From SSF26 sp037443945 (GTDB lineage: Bacteria > Chloroflexota > Anaerolineae > J102), in contig JBBINH010000011.1 in the NCBI GenBank assembly GCA_037443945.1, forward strand, positions 16,480 through 80,479: 64,000 nt of DNA. Direction: 5' to 3'. The notes under the pieces are model-generated. The model was not told the DNA's origin, did no database searches, and worked only from the letters and a program-made list of their open reading frames with translations. Positions within the stretch are counted from its first letter, which is position 1, and every line of letters begins with the position of its first letter. Of this stretch, positions 43,168 through 53,070 are shown piece by piece. The position numbers and the translations under genes are program-made.

Positions 43168-44178
43168 TCATCCCTCATCGCTCTCGCCGGACGTCTCGGC
43201 CGGGCCGGCTTCGGTAGTCGCTCTTTCCGGTAGGCCGACGAGGATCTCGTCCCCGGCGGCTATGCGGGCGACGGCCAGCCGCGCTTCTTTGAACACACGG
43301 TTCAAAGGTTTTTCACTGTGGGTGCTGGCAAACGTGGAAACAGCAGCTTTCTCGTCCAAGGACAGATTATAGCGTTCACGCAGTTCTTCACGATGTTGAC
43401 AAATCCACAGATAAAGATCGGCTTCGGTGCGCTTAGGAAACTCCTTCATGATACCACTGGCGCGGATTTCGGTCGTCAGCGGCAGAAAGACGTTTTCGTA
43501 CCAGCTACGCACGGCCTCTTCATAGGAAACTTCGCGCTGCCGCTCCTGACCCAGGAAGTAACGGTGCACGGCGATCTGTTCGTCGAACAGGCGGTAGCGA
43601 CCCGGCTCGGTCAGCCGCACATCGGCATCGGGGAAGTAGTCCTTGAGGCGCGTGCGTTCGAGGAAGAGCCGATGGCCGGCTTCGGTCAACCAGACGCTCA
43701 GTTCCTCGGCGTTCTCGGCCTCGACGGGGAAAGGCACGTCCACCTTCGTCACATAGGCCTCGATGGTCTTGTCCCCGCGGGCACGGGCCACGGACACGCG
43801 ATGATTTCCATCGCGCACGAAATAGAGATCGCCTACCTGATACAACTCGACCGGAGGGACACCGGTGGAGCCATGCATGGCCGCATCCACGCGGCGCCAG
43901 CGCTCGAGCAGCGCCTCGTTGCGCGGGAGAAAGGCCTGGGTAAAATCACGATAGCGGCCAACGCTGCCGACGATTTTATCCAGAGGCACCTCCTGGGTGC
44001 CGGGCAGCGTCACACCCTCGCGGGCCTGGAGGACGGTGCGAACGTCTTCATAACTGAGCAGATCGGCGCTGCGGCCGCGCAAGCGCGCCCACCAGTCTTG
44101 GAGCAAGGCCTGGAGATGCGCCTTGCGAAAGCGCTCGGTGGATTGGCTCAGGGTAATGCTTGGCAATTCGTCGCTCAT
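43168..44178 (-). CDS. ParB-like nuclease-fold protein, function unknown
   Basis: 336 residues. A ParB-type core is visible: QEVPLDKIVGSVGRYRDFTQAFLP, then DLYFVRDGNHRVSVARARG (the NHR/GxHR-like motif that binds CTP in ParB relatives) around residue 125. The remaining C-terminal ~180 residues are helical. It differs from chromosomal ParB (no parA next to it, no obvious HTH). It lies upstream of pyk with a 46-base gap and could be cotranscribed with it. The acidic, Ser-rich tail (GPAETSGESDEG) suggests a disordered end. Confidence 0.7.
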   Translation of the reverse strand: MSDELPSITLSQSTERFRKAHLQALLQDWWARLRGRSADLLSYEDVRTVLQAREGVTLPGTQEVPLDKIVGSVGRYRDFTQAFLPRNEALLERWRRVDAAMHGSTGVPPVELYQVGDLYFVRDGNHRVSVARARGDKTIEAYVTKVDVPFPVEAENAEELSVWLTEAGHRLFLERTRLKDYFPDADVRLTEPGRYRLFDEQIAVHRYFLGQERQREVSYEEAVRSWYENVFLPLTTEIRASGIMKEFPKRTEADLYLWICQHREELRERYNLSLDEKAAVSTFASTHSEKPLNRVFKEARLAVARIAAGDEILVGLPERATTEAGPAETSGESDEG

Positions 44179-44420
44179 AGTGCCATCCTGAATCAAGGCA
44201 TGGAAAAAGGCGCCACCTCAGACTGGGAGGCCTGATATGGCGCCCTCGCCGGGATAGAACCGATTTGGGAAACGACTCCACCTTACGGCGAAAGCGAAGG
44301 CCATACGGTAAGATGGATACCCATTCTCGGCACATCGTGTCATTTTTACAATAACCGCAATGACGGATAGGCCTGGCCACCTGTCGGTCTCCTGCGCGCA
44401 GAGCCTGCGCGGCGAGGCCA

Positions 44421-45587
44421 TCACGACAGCCGGCGTTGATACTCGGTCCACAGGCGGTTGAACCGGTCGGCCGGATCGCGGCGATAGGCCTCGCCGTCCA
44501 CTTCCAGGATGGGAAAAGCGACTGCAACGGACATCGACAAGGCCTCGACCAGCTTTTTCTCCCGCCAGGTGTTCTGCTGCCAGCGCAAGAGCCCGGTATG
44601 GCGGCGCCAATGCGCCTGGTCGTAAGGCGGTTGTTCCCACAACGCCGGCGGAATATCGGCCCAACGCCACAGCCACAGCTCCGGACAGCGGCGCTGACGG
44701 GCCAGGGCCAGGACCTCGGCCAGGTGGACGGCCGCTTCTTCCTCGGCGGCATAGTACACACCCTCGCTGGCCATACCGGCGCCACCGGTTGGATCGGTCG
44801 GCAGACCGGCCAGATGCAGAGCCACGGGCCGACCGGCCAGGGTCACGGTCAGATCGAGCAGAAAGGCAATCCAGCCGGTGTGCAAGGGCAGGCGACGGCG
44901 ATCGCTGGCGAAGGTGGCGACGCTGAGAGCGGGCTGAGCACCGGCTGCCAGCACCTCGTCAGGCCAGAGGGTCGGCCGTCCCTCCAGCGCATCGGCCGCC
45001 AGCAACACGCTCGCATCCAGACCCGGCGCCGCTTCGTGCAGGGCCGCCACCGTGCTCTGCAACCAGGTCATCGCCGTCTCGGTAGGAAGGGCTGCGGTCA
45101 GGCGTCCAAAACCGGGTAAGGGTTCCCAGCCCAGAAGGGCCGGATGGTCGCGATACCAAGTCACCAACTCGCGCACCAGGACCAGGCGGGCCTGGAGCAT
45201 CCGTTCATCGGTGCAGGGATGCCGGACCCGTCCCCAGCGCACCCACTTGCCGTCCACGATTAGGGGCCAACTCGGCGGCAACGGCGCCGGGAAGACGCCC
45301 CAGGCAGGCCACCAGAGGGCGCCATCCCACATGCCGGTCCACAGGCCGGCGCGTACGCGCAAGCCGTGCTGATGGGCCAGGTCGAGAAACCGGCCGAAAG
45401 CATCCAGGGTGGCCGGGCGGATGCGTTCGGGTTGGGGTTGAAAATCGGCCCAAAACAGGGGAACCCGCACCGCTTGGAAGCCAAGCGCGGCGATGTGGGC
45501 CAGGTCGTCGCCGATGGCGGCGGCATCAAAGGCCTGCCAGAAAGCCGGGCCCCGATGCGAAGGGAGATAACCGATACCGAGAAGCAT
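44421..45587 (-). CDS. Glycoside-hydrolase-like TIM-barrel protein
   Basis: 388 residues. It begins LGIGYLPSHRGPAFWQAFDAAAIGDDLAHIAALGFQAVRVPLFWADFQP, the early strands of a GH5/GH-A clan barrel, and continues with RVRAGLWTGMW and HPALLGWEPLPGFG. In GH-A enzymes the fourth strand normally ends in Asn-Glu with the acid/base; here the position reads WEPL, and no second NE pair is evident. It may be an inactive or atypical member. No signal peptide is seen, so the substrate would be cytoplasmic. Start is an ATG beginning the barrel. Confidence 0.65.
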   Translation of the reverse strand: MLLGIGYLPSHRGPAFWQAFDAAAIGDDLAHIAALGFQAVRVPLFWADFQPQPERIRPATLDAFGRFLDLAHQHGLRVRAGLWTGMWDGALWWPAWGVFPAPLPPSWPLIVDGKWVRWGRVRHPCTDERMLQARLVLVRELVTWYRDHPALLGWEPLPGFGRLTAALPTETAMTWLQSTVAALHEAAPGLDASVLLAADALEGRPTLWPDEVLAAGAQPALSVATFASDRRRLPLHTGWIAFLLDLTVTLAGRPVALHLAGLPTDPTGGAGMASEGVYYAAEEEAAVHLAEVLALARQRRCPELWLWRWADIPPALWEQPPYDQAHWRRHTGLLRWQQNTWREKKLVEALSMSVAVAFPILEVDGEAYRRDPADRFNRLWTEYQRRLS

Positions 45588-45619
45588 GGCGCAGCGAATG
45601 CCGGAACGCGCAACCGGGA

Positions 45620-46885
45620 TCACAAAAACCGTTGGCGATGGATTTCCCAACCACGGCGGACCCGCGCTTCGGGTTCGTCGGCGTCCAGACGCAGGCCGAA
45701 GATGCGACCCCGCCGTCGCAACTCCTGCCGGACGGCGGATACATCCACCCCCTGACCGGCGGCCTGCAGCACGGCAACGGCCAACTCGTCCAACGCGGCC
45801 AGCGCCTGGGGGGTGTCCAGGTCGTTGGCCATGGCCTCATCAAAACGTCGGATGGCCTCCTGCCAGCGTTGGCGCAGCGCGGATGTCGGCTCTGCCGTCC
45901 CTCCGGTGGCGGTCACGGCGGCCTTGAGGCGATGGGCCGCCATCTGCGCCAGGGCCAGCTCGCCCTCGTCGTGGGTCCAGGAGCGCCGATAGTGATGCCC
46001 GGCCAGATAAAGACGAACGGCGTCGGCCGACCAGGTCTGCAACAAGTCGCGTACCATAATCAGGTTGCCCAGCGACTTGCTCATCTTGGCCCCGGCATGA
46101 TAGACCATGGCCACGTGCAGCCAAAAGCGTACAAAAGACCGCCCCGTGAGCGGTTCGATCTGGGCGATTTCGCAGGCATGATGGGGGAACAGCAGATCGC
46201 CACCGCCACCGTGGATGTCGATGGTCTCGCCCAGGAAGCGCCGGGCCATCGTCGAGCATTCGATATGCCAGCCCGGCCGCCCCGGCCCCCACGGCGATGG
46301 CCAGGAGGGTTCGCCGGGCTTATGCGCCTGCCAGAGGACGAAATCGAGAGGATCCTCCTTGTGGGGATCATCGGGGATGTTGCCGCGCTCGTTGGCCACG
46401 GCCAACATCTCGGCGGGAGAGAGACGACTGATGCGCCCGAAGTCGGGATTCGCAGCCACGCGATAATAGACACTACCGCCGGACGCATAGGCCACACCGG
46501 CGTCTAACAGGCGCTGCACGAAGGCAATGATGTCGGGGATAACATCGGTAGCGCGCGGATAATGGTCGGGGGGTCGCACATTGAGGGCGATCATGTCGTC
46601 GATAAAATGCCGTGTCCACCGATTCCCCAGACTCCACCAATCCTCGTCCACCTCGCGGCTTTTGCGCAGGATATCATCATCGATGTCGGTGACGTTTTGC
46701 ACATACCGCACCGCCTGACCCTGGGCCTCCAGATAGCGGATGAGGACATCGAACACCGTGTAGGTAAAGGCATGGCCCAAGTGGGTGGTGTCGTAAGGGG
46801 TGATCCCGCACACGTAGACGGTGACGGCCGGCCCGATGGGATGAAAGGCTTCGAGGCTGTCGGTCAGGCTATTGTAGAGTCGCAT
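45620..46885 (-). CDS. cysS: Cysteinyl-tRNA synthetase-like ligase with MshC-type features
   Basis: 421 residues, class-I synthetase fold. HIGH-like motif HLGHAFTYTVFD near 37; zinc ligands Cys in YVCGITPYD, Cys in HIECSTMA and HH..E in FPHHACEIAQ; KMSKS near 270 (AKMSKSLGN). The segments VCGITPYDTTHLGHA, TDIDDDIL and YLAGHHYRRSWTHDEGELA look like MshC (mycothiol ligase), while CEIAQ and the missing MshC active-site detail look like CysRS. It is shorter than typical CysRS (~460). It could charge tRNA-Cys or ligate Cys to an amino-inositol sugar. An alignment is needed to decide. Confidence 0.75.
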   Translation of the reverse strand: MRLYNSLTDSLEAFHPIGPAVTVYVCGITPYDTTHLGHAFTYTVFDVLIRYLEAQGQAVRYVQNVTDIDDDILRKSREVDEDWWSLGNRWTRHFIDDMIALNVRPPDHYPRATDVIPDIIAFVQRLLDAGVAYASGGSVYYRVAANPDFGRISRLSPAEMLAVANERGNIPDDPHKEDPLDFVLWQAHKPGEPSWPSPWGPGRPGWHIECSTMARRFLGETIDIHGGGGDLLFPHHACEIAQIEPLTGRSFVRFWLHVAMVYHAGAKMSKSLGNLIMVRDLLQTWSADAVRLYLAGHHYRRSWTHDEGELALAQMAAHRLKAAVTATGGTAEPTSALRQRWQEAIRRFDEAMANDLDTPQALAALDELAVAVLQAAGQGVDVSAVRQELRRRGRIFGLRLDADEPEARVRRGWEIHRQRFL

Positions 46886-47134
46886 AGGGGTTAACCAGAC
46901 ACAGAGGATAACCCCATGATACTCCTGTCATCGGGCTATCGGCAAGGCCCCGTCCGGGCGTGCGAGGGTTCCGGCCCGGAGCCTGCGCCGCGGCCGATGA
47001 GGATGGTGAACAAGTCCACGCCAGGGCGCGCAAGGACCTTCGAGGCATCTCACCACCGGTCAACGCCGTGCGCGGTGCGACCTGTGCGGGCATCCGACGC
47101 CGGTACCGACCGGGAGCGCCATGGTTTGCTTCCC
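46886..47134. other. Non-coding stretch between the CysRS-like gene and the phasin terminator
   Basis: Together with the terminator this makes a gap of about 300 bases. Only GC-rich sequence is seen, without a convincing gene, RNA or repeat. Short open frames on both strands here lack ribosome-binding sites and family similarity. Confidence 0.5.
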
Positions 47135-47163
47135 AAAAAGAACGCCCCGGGATCAACCGGGGC
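47135..47163 (-). terminator. Rho-independent terminator of the phasin gene
   Basis: Stem GCCCCGG (47144-47150) and CCGGGGC (47157-47163), 6-base loop. On the minus strand it is followed by GTTCTTTTT. It lies about 27 bases after the phasin stop. Confidence 0.8.
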
Positions 47164-47189
47164 ATTCTCGCGCATGGGAAGGGGGAGCA

Positions 47190-47603
47190 TCAGGCAACGC
47201 TCTTGGGCTCGGCACCGAGCTTCTTGTCCAATTCCGAGACCTTGCGCGAAAGCGCGGCGATCTTCTTGCCCAGCTCCTCGATATCGCTCTTGCTGGGGAT
47301 ATTCATCATCGCCAGGACGGCTTCGATGCGCTGATCGAGCATCTTCTCGAACCGCTCTTCATACTCGGTGACCGGTTTGCGACCGCGGCGAAGCCATTCC
47401 TGCAGCAGCTTGCGGCCATCCTGCTCGGCCACTTCGCCTTTCTCCTGCAGCCGCTTGATCATGGCTTCAATTTCCTCACGACCCAGCGCCATAGCGCCGA
47501 GACCAAGGCGCAGACCCGTATGGGCTGTTTTGACGACGACATTGTCCTGGGCAAAGCGTTCAACGCCCTTGACGGCGTCGGTGACTTGGGTTTTCACGTC
47601 CAT
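47190..47603 (-). CDS. Phasin-family polyhydroxyalkanoate granule-associated protein
   Basis: 137 residues, mostly helical and charged. GREEIEAMIKRLQEKGEVAEQDGRKLLQEWLRR (residues ~41-73) is typical of PhaF/PhaI-type phasins, and the C-terminal ~45 residues form a coiled coil (SDIEELGKKIAALSRKVSELDKKLG). Phasins coat polyhydroxyalkanoate granules. It is expressed from its own promoter, which contains the palindrome also found at the ccr and thiolase promoters, linking it to the acyl-CoA genes upstream. No PHA synthase gene lies in the window. AGGAG precedes the ATG. Confidence 0.8.
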   Translation of the reverse strand: MDVKTQVTDAVKGVERFAQDNVVVKTAHTGLRLGLGAMALGREEIEAMIKRLQEKGEVAEQDGRKLLQEWLRRGRKPVTEYEERFEKMLDQRIEAVLAMMNIPSKSDIEELGKKIAALSRKVSELDKKLGAEPKSVA

Positions 47604-47682
47604 GGTTGATTAACTCCTGATCAAAAGGGTGGTCATTTCGTCTTGCGTGGTCAAGAGCCGATCAAAATCGGCGGCAATGTCA

Positions 47683-47697
47683 TGACGCAACGCGTTA
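47683..47697. promoter_or_regulatory. Operator copy a (downstream of the phasin promoter)
   Basis: TGACGC-AAC-GCGTTA, one mismatch from a perfect palindrome. It begins 27 bases from copy b and lies between the phasin transcription start and its start codon. Confidence 0.7.
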
Positions 47698-47705
47698 TCA
47701 TCTCC

Positions 47706-47734
47706 ATTATGACGCATCGCGTCATGAATGTCAA
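47706..47734 (-). promoter_or_regulatory. Phasin promoter
   Basis: Minus strand: TTGACA (47729-47734), 17-base spacer, CATAAT (47706-47711). The perfect palindrome copy b fills the spacer. Confidence 0.75.
47710..47724. promoter_or_regulatory. Operator copy b (inside the phasin promoter)
   Basis: Perfect palindrome arms TGACGC-ATC-GCGTCA, flanked by matching A and T. Its position between -35 and -10 fits a repressor site. Confidence 0.8.
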
Positions 47735-47793
47735 GCCCTCTGACATAAGAATCTCATTAGCGTTTTCGCCCTCGGGGCGCCCCGTCTCCCCGC

Positions 47794-48891
47794 TCAGGCC
47801 CAGGGCATGGGCGGCGGCGGCACAAAAGTGGACCTGATGGCCACAGGCGCTGCCGTCAGCAGGGCCTGCTGGAGGGCTTCGAGCACGGCAATGACATGCA
47901 AACTGTGCTCGATCCTCGCATGGGGAGAACGGCCGTCGATCACGGCCGCAACCAGATCGGCCACGCCTCGGCTCCAATCGACTCCGGGAAACGGCCGACG
48001 CACCCACGGCACCGGTTGCAGTTTGCCGTCATGCGGCCCCCACAGCACCGCCGCGTCGAAGCGATAAGCGCTGCCCAGATGCAAGGAGGCCTCATCCCCG
48101 TGGAACTCGATGGCCTGCCCCTGCTTCGAGGCCGCCGTGTAGAAGTTCACCGAAAGCCGCATCACCGCCCCCTGAGCGAACCGCACCAGGGCCACGATCC
48201 AATCAGGTCCTTCCAATCGAAACGAGACCCCCTTACGGTCCTGCCGTGCGGCCAATAGCTGCCCACCCCAGGCCCGTACTTCCTGCACCGGCCCCAAAAA
48301 GGCCGTCACGACCGTCAACGGATAAATGGCCATATCCCAAAGCGGCCCGATCCGGTAAACGGCCTGGGGTCGGGGATGCCAGGTTTCGATGCGACCGTGA
48401 TTGCTCTCGGCGTAGACCAAACGAACCAGGCCCAAACGACCCTCGCGCAGATAGCGGCCTGCCGTCTGCTGGGCTTCGCCCATGTAGGTGATGGGCGCTG
48501 CCACCAGATGAACCCCCCGCCGGGCGGCCAGCGCAGCCAGTTCCGAGGCGGTCGCTACCGACAGGGCCAGCGGTTTTTCACTGAAGACATGTTTGCCCGC
48601 CTCCAGACACCGCCGGTTGACCTCGGCGTGGGCCTCCGGTGGGGTCAGGTTGACGACCACCTGCACGGCCGGATCGGCCAACAGGGCCTCCAGCTCGGGA
48701 TAAGCCTGACCGCCGTAACGCCGGGCATAGTCCTGGGCGTGCGCGAAGACGACATCGGTAAAGCCGACCAGTCTCATCTGCGGCTGTTTGGCTATCGCCG
48801 CGCTGTAGGCGGCGGCAATGTGACCACAACCGACAATGCCGATCCCTAAACGGGAACGTAAGGGTCGGATCCGATGCCACAGCCGCTTCAT
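47794..48891 (-). CDS. Gfo/Idh/MocA-family oxidoreductase at the end of the acyl-CoA operon
   Basis: 365 residues. An N-terminal Rossmann domain (GIGIVGCGHIAAAYSAAI) is preceded by a basic stretch, with the EKP motif in VFSEKPLALSV near residue 105 and the C-terminal substrate domain with GPLWDMAIYPLTVVTAFLG. It oxidises or reduces a sugar or cyclitol-like substrate, but the substrate is unknown. The ATG at 48891 overlaps the MaoC stop (ATGA), so it is translated from the same mRNA as the ethylmalonyl-CoA genes, a surprising partner. Confidence 0.85.
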   Translation of the reverse strand: MKRLWHRIRPLRSRLGIGIVGCGHIAAAYSAAIAKQPQMRLVGFTDVVFAHAQDYARRYGGQAYPELEALLADPAVQVVVNLTPPEAHAEVNRRCLEAGKHVFSEKPLALSVATASELAALAARRGVHLVAAPITYMGEAQQTAGRYLREGRLGLVRLVYAESNHGRIETWHPRPQAVYRIGPLWDMAIYPLTVVTAFLGPVQEVRAWGGQLLAARQDRKGVSFRLEGPDWIVALVRFAQGAVMRLSVNFYTAASKQGQAIEFHGDEASLHLGSAYRFDAAVLWGPHDGKLQPVPWVRRPFPGVDWSRGVADLVAAVIDGRSPHARIEHSLHVIAVLEALQQALLTAAPVAIRSTFVPPPPMPWA

Positions 48892-49322
48892 GACGCGGTT
48901 GTCTCGGCCGGGAAGGCCGCTACGAATTCGCCCTTGAGCTTGCGATGACCGCTCTGATCGACGGCCTCGACCTCGCAGCGGACGCGCTTTTCGCCTTCGG
49001 CCTCGAACTTCTCGACCACCCGGCCCGTCACCGTGATGACATCGCCGGGCCGACTGATGCCGGTAAAGCGCACACCAAAGCGCCGCACCTGTTCCGGCCG
49101 TACCCAATTCGTGATCATTTGGGCCACAAAGCCCATAATCAGCATACCGTGGGCAATAACGCCGTTATGCCCTGCGGCCACACCGGCCTGATGGACGGTA
49201 TGAATGGGGTTGAAATCGCCGGAGGCGCCGCTATAGCGCACGAGCTGTTCGGCGGTAATGGCCGGTTTGGTCAGGGCAGGCAGCGGATCGCCGACCCGGA
49301 TGTGCTCGTAAACAAGGGCCAT
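48888..49322 (-). CDS. MaoC-type enoyl-CoA hydratase, small subunit B
   Basis: 144 residues with the hotdog-fold MaoC pattern. The hydratase motif YSGASGDFNPIHTVHQAGVAAG (D..N..H catalytic Asp and His) lies near residue 30, then IAHGMLIMGFVAQMI and RFTGISRPGDVITVTG. Its partner is the next gene upstream, 2 bases before it. The pair resembles two-subunit hydratases (HadAB-like): one catalytic, one structural. In context the likely reaction is mesaconyl-CoA or crotonyl-CoA-type hydration (inference). A GTG at 49331 is an alternative start. Confidence 0.85.
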   Translation of the reverse strand: MALVYEHIRVGDPLPALTKPAITAEQLVRYSGASGDFNPIHTVHQAGVAAGHNGVIAHGMLIMGFVAQMITNWVRPEQVRRFGVRFTGISRPGDVITVTGRVVEKFEAEGEKRVRCEVEAVDQSGHRKLKGEFVAAFPAETTAS

Positions 49323-49324
49323 GC

Positions 49325-49786
49325 CTACCACCTCACGACCATGGTTGTGCGGGCGATGACGACCGGTTCGCCATGTTGATTGCGATAGGTGGCCTGGGTT
49401 TTGACCAGGTCCATGGGGCCGGAACTGCCCTCCTTGCGCTCGATGCTGACGATTTCGAGTTCGCCGGTGATCTCATCGCCGGGATGAAGCAACCGAAAGT
49501 ACTCGTATTCCTCCTCACCGTGGAGGATGCGCAGGACATCGGCACCCATCTGCTGCAACAGACTGCGCGTTTCGGCGCCGACGGCGCTACCGCCCCAAAA
49601 GCGGAACAGGGTAGGAAAGGTCAGGGGCGCCACCATGTCGGGATAGCCGGCCGCCTGGGCGGCAGCCCGGTCGTGAAAAAGGGGATTGTCATCCCCAATG
49701 GCCAAGGCCAGCTCACGGATTTTGCCGGCCTCCACCCGATAGCGGATGGGAGGTAGTTTTTTGCCCACGTAGTTGTGGTCGAGCAT
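49325..49786 (-). CDS. MaoC-like hydratase N-terminal-domain protein, small subunit A
   Basis: 153 residues with an FAS1-type MaoC N-terminal hotdog domain: LALAIGDDNPLFHDRAAAQAAGYPDMVAPLTFPTLFRFW, then LLHPGDEITGELEIVSIERKEG. GGAG lies 5 bases before the ATG. Together with subunit B it equals a single ~300-residue double-hotdog hydratase split in two. The D..N..H trio is incomplete here, so it is probably the non-catalytic half. Confidence 0.85.
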   Translation of the reverse strand: MLDHNYVGKKLPPIRYRVEAGKIRELALAIGDDNPLFHDRAAAQAAGYPDMVAPLTFPTLFRFWGGSAVGAETRSLLQQMGADVLRILHGEEEYEYFRLLHPGDEITGELEIVSIERKEGSSGPMDLVKTQATYRNQHGEPVVIARTTMVVRW

Positions 49787-49844
49787 ATCCACTCCGGAGG
49801 ACAAAGCGAGATCGAAAAAACAACCGGGACGACGAATGGGACTG

Positions 49845-51545
<1,701 letters not shown>

Positions 51546-51575
51546 TTTGTGGCAATCCCGGTGATGGCTAACGGT

Positions 51576-53027
51576 CTAGGAGGTCTTACGCGCGGCCCGA
51601 TCGCGCACGATTTTGACAAAGGAACGACTGCGCAGCTCGTCCAGGGTGATGCCGGTGGCCGTGACCTCGGCCTCGGTGAGGGCGCCACAGGCCAGGCCGC
51701 GCAAGAAAAAGTTGAGCAATCCCTGGCCGGTGGCCGCATCATCAAAGGTATTGCCGACCAGGGTGGCCTGGGCTGCACGCTCGATAAAGGCATTGAGTCG
51801 CTTCGAGGCATCGTCCAAGCTCTCCAGGAAGAAGTGGTAAACGGCGGCATAGCGCACGGGCAATTGCGCCGGGTTGAGGTCCCAGCCCTGGTAGTAGCCG
51901 TGGCGCAGCGAGTGAGTGATGTTGTCGTAGTGCAGCTTCCAGCCACGGTGGACCGTCTCCAGGTTCTCGGCCACCTGCTGGGCCGTAAGCGGTTTTTCAG
52001 GCGTGGCCTTATGAGGCGCAATGGGCATGATGGTGGTGGCCCCATCGCTGAGGGTGATGCCACGACCGGCCAGACTCACCTGCAGCACATGACGGGCAAA
52101 ATCGGCGGCGGGATGGGTGTGGGTCTGAAAATGGGCGGTGATGTTGCACAAGGCGGTGTAATCGTAGGTGCCATAGGCGCAGGACCGGACCCGCCCGCGA
52201 CCGGCCTCGACCAGCAAATTGACCGTGTTCTCGCCACGATGATTGATAATGGCCTGAGGGGTCTCGATCATCAGGTCAACACCGATAGCCCCCGACGGGA
52301 TGCCCAGGCGGGCTTCTAAAAGTTCCAGCAAATCCACCAGAGCCGTCACCTGCTCCGGCATTTGCACCTTGGGCAGGGTGACGACGAAGTTGGTCGACAC
52401 GCGGCCCCCGGTTTTGCCGGCCAGGGTGGTGAGGACGAGATCGAGGGTGCGGACGCTGCGCTCGTAGCATTCGTCGGAGAAGGACTTGACACGAAACCCG
52501 ATAAAGGGCGGCAGAGCGTCCTTTTCCATGCCCAGAGCCAGTTGCGCACCGACCTTGAGGGCGTCGGCATCCTCTTCGGCATCGGGCCGGTTGCCGTACC
52601 CATCCTCGAAGTCGATGCGCAAATCCTCGACCGGTTCGCGACGGAGCTTCTCCCGCACACGGGTGTAGATGGTGTAGGCCATCCAGGCCGGCTCGTTGGC
52701 GCGTTTGACGGCTTCGGGATCGTGGGCCAGCGCCTCTTCCAGCTTTTTGATCTCGGCTTCCGTGTGGGGCAGGAGCTCATGCCCGCTCATCTTGAGGATG
52801 CGGGCGAAAATGACGAAATTGGGCGCATACTCCTCCAGGCTGCGCAGCGCCAATTGCCCCATCTTGGCCGCTATATCGGCCTTGAACAGATGGGCGCCGC
52901 CGTACAGGGTATGCACCGGCTGACGATCCAGGGGATCACCGGGATAGAGGCGGCGAAAGGCGGCGTTGGCCGCGGCCAGGCGCCGGCTGATGGGGTCGAG
53001 AAGCTCGGAGTTCAGGGTAGTAGGCAT
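51576..53027 (-). CDS. Long CitE-superfamily aldolase/lyase, candidate methylmalyl/malyl-CoA lyase
   Basis: 483 residues, longer than the ~280-320 of standard malyl-CoA lyases. CitE-type landmarks are LRIDFEDGYG near 138, FVVTLPKVQMPEQV near 220, VDLMIETPQAI near 250 (metal-binding Glu) and CAYGTYDYTALCN near 285 (metal-binding Asp). An extended C-terminal region (HRGWKLHYDNITHSLRHGYYQGWDLNPAQLPVRY) matches the long aldolase subgroup. Its place between a dehydrogenase and the mutase suggests cleavage of methylmalyl-CoA to glyoxylate and propionyl-CoA, but this is inferred. Confidence 0.75.
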   Translation of the reverse strand: MPTTLNSELLDPISRRLAAANAAFRRLYPGDPLDRQPVHTLYGGAHLFKADIAAKMGQLALRSLEEYAPNFVIFARILKMSGHELLPHTEAEIKKLEEALAHDPEAVKRANEPAWMAYTIYTRVREKLRREPVEDLRIDFEDGYGNRPDAEEDADALKVGAQLALGMEKDALPPFIGFRVKSFSDECYERSVRTLDLVLTTLAGKTGGRVSTNFVVTLPKVQMPEQVTALVDLLELLEARLGIPSGAIGVDLMIETPQAIINHRGENTVNLLVEAGRGRVRSCAYGTYDYTALCNITAHFQTHTHPAADFARHVLQVSLAGRGITLSDGATTIMPIAPHKATPEKPLTAQQVAENLETVHRGWKLHYDNITHSLRHGYYQGWDLNPAQLPVRYAAVYHFFLESLDDASKRLNAFIERAAQATLVGNTFDDAATGQGLLNFFLRGLACGALTEAEVTATGITLDELRSRSFVKIVRDRAARKTS

Positions 53028-53070
53028 GGCTCAACAGGAGCAAGACGAGGTGCGGAGGAAGCACCAAGGG

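Noticed and set aside
46869..47165. 98-residue minus-strand frame before the CysRS-like gene
   Set aside because: Arg/Pro/Ser-rich low-complexity translation typical of GC-rich noise; it also runs through the phasin terminator.
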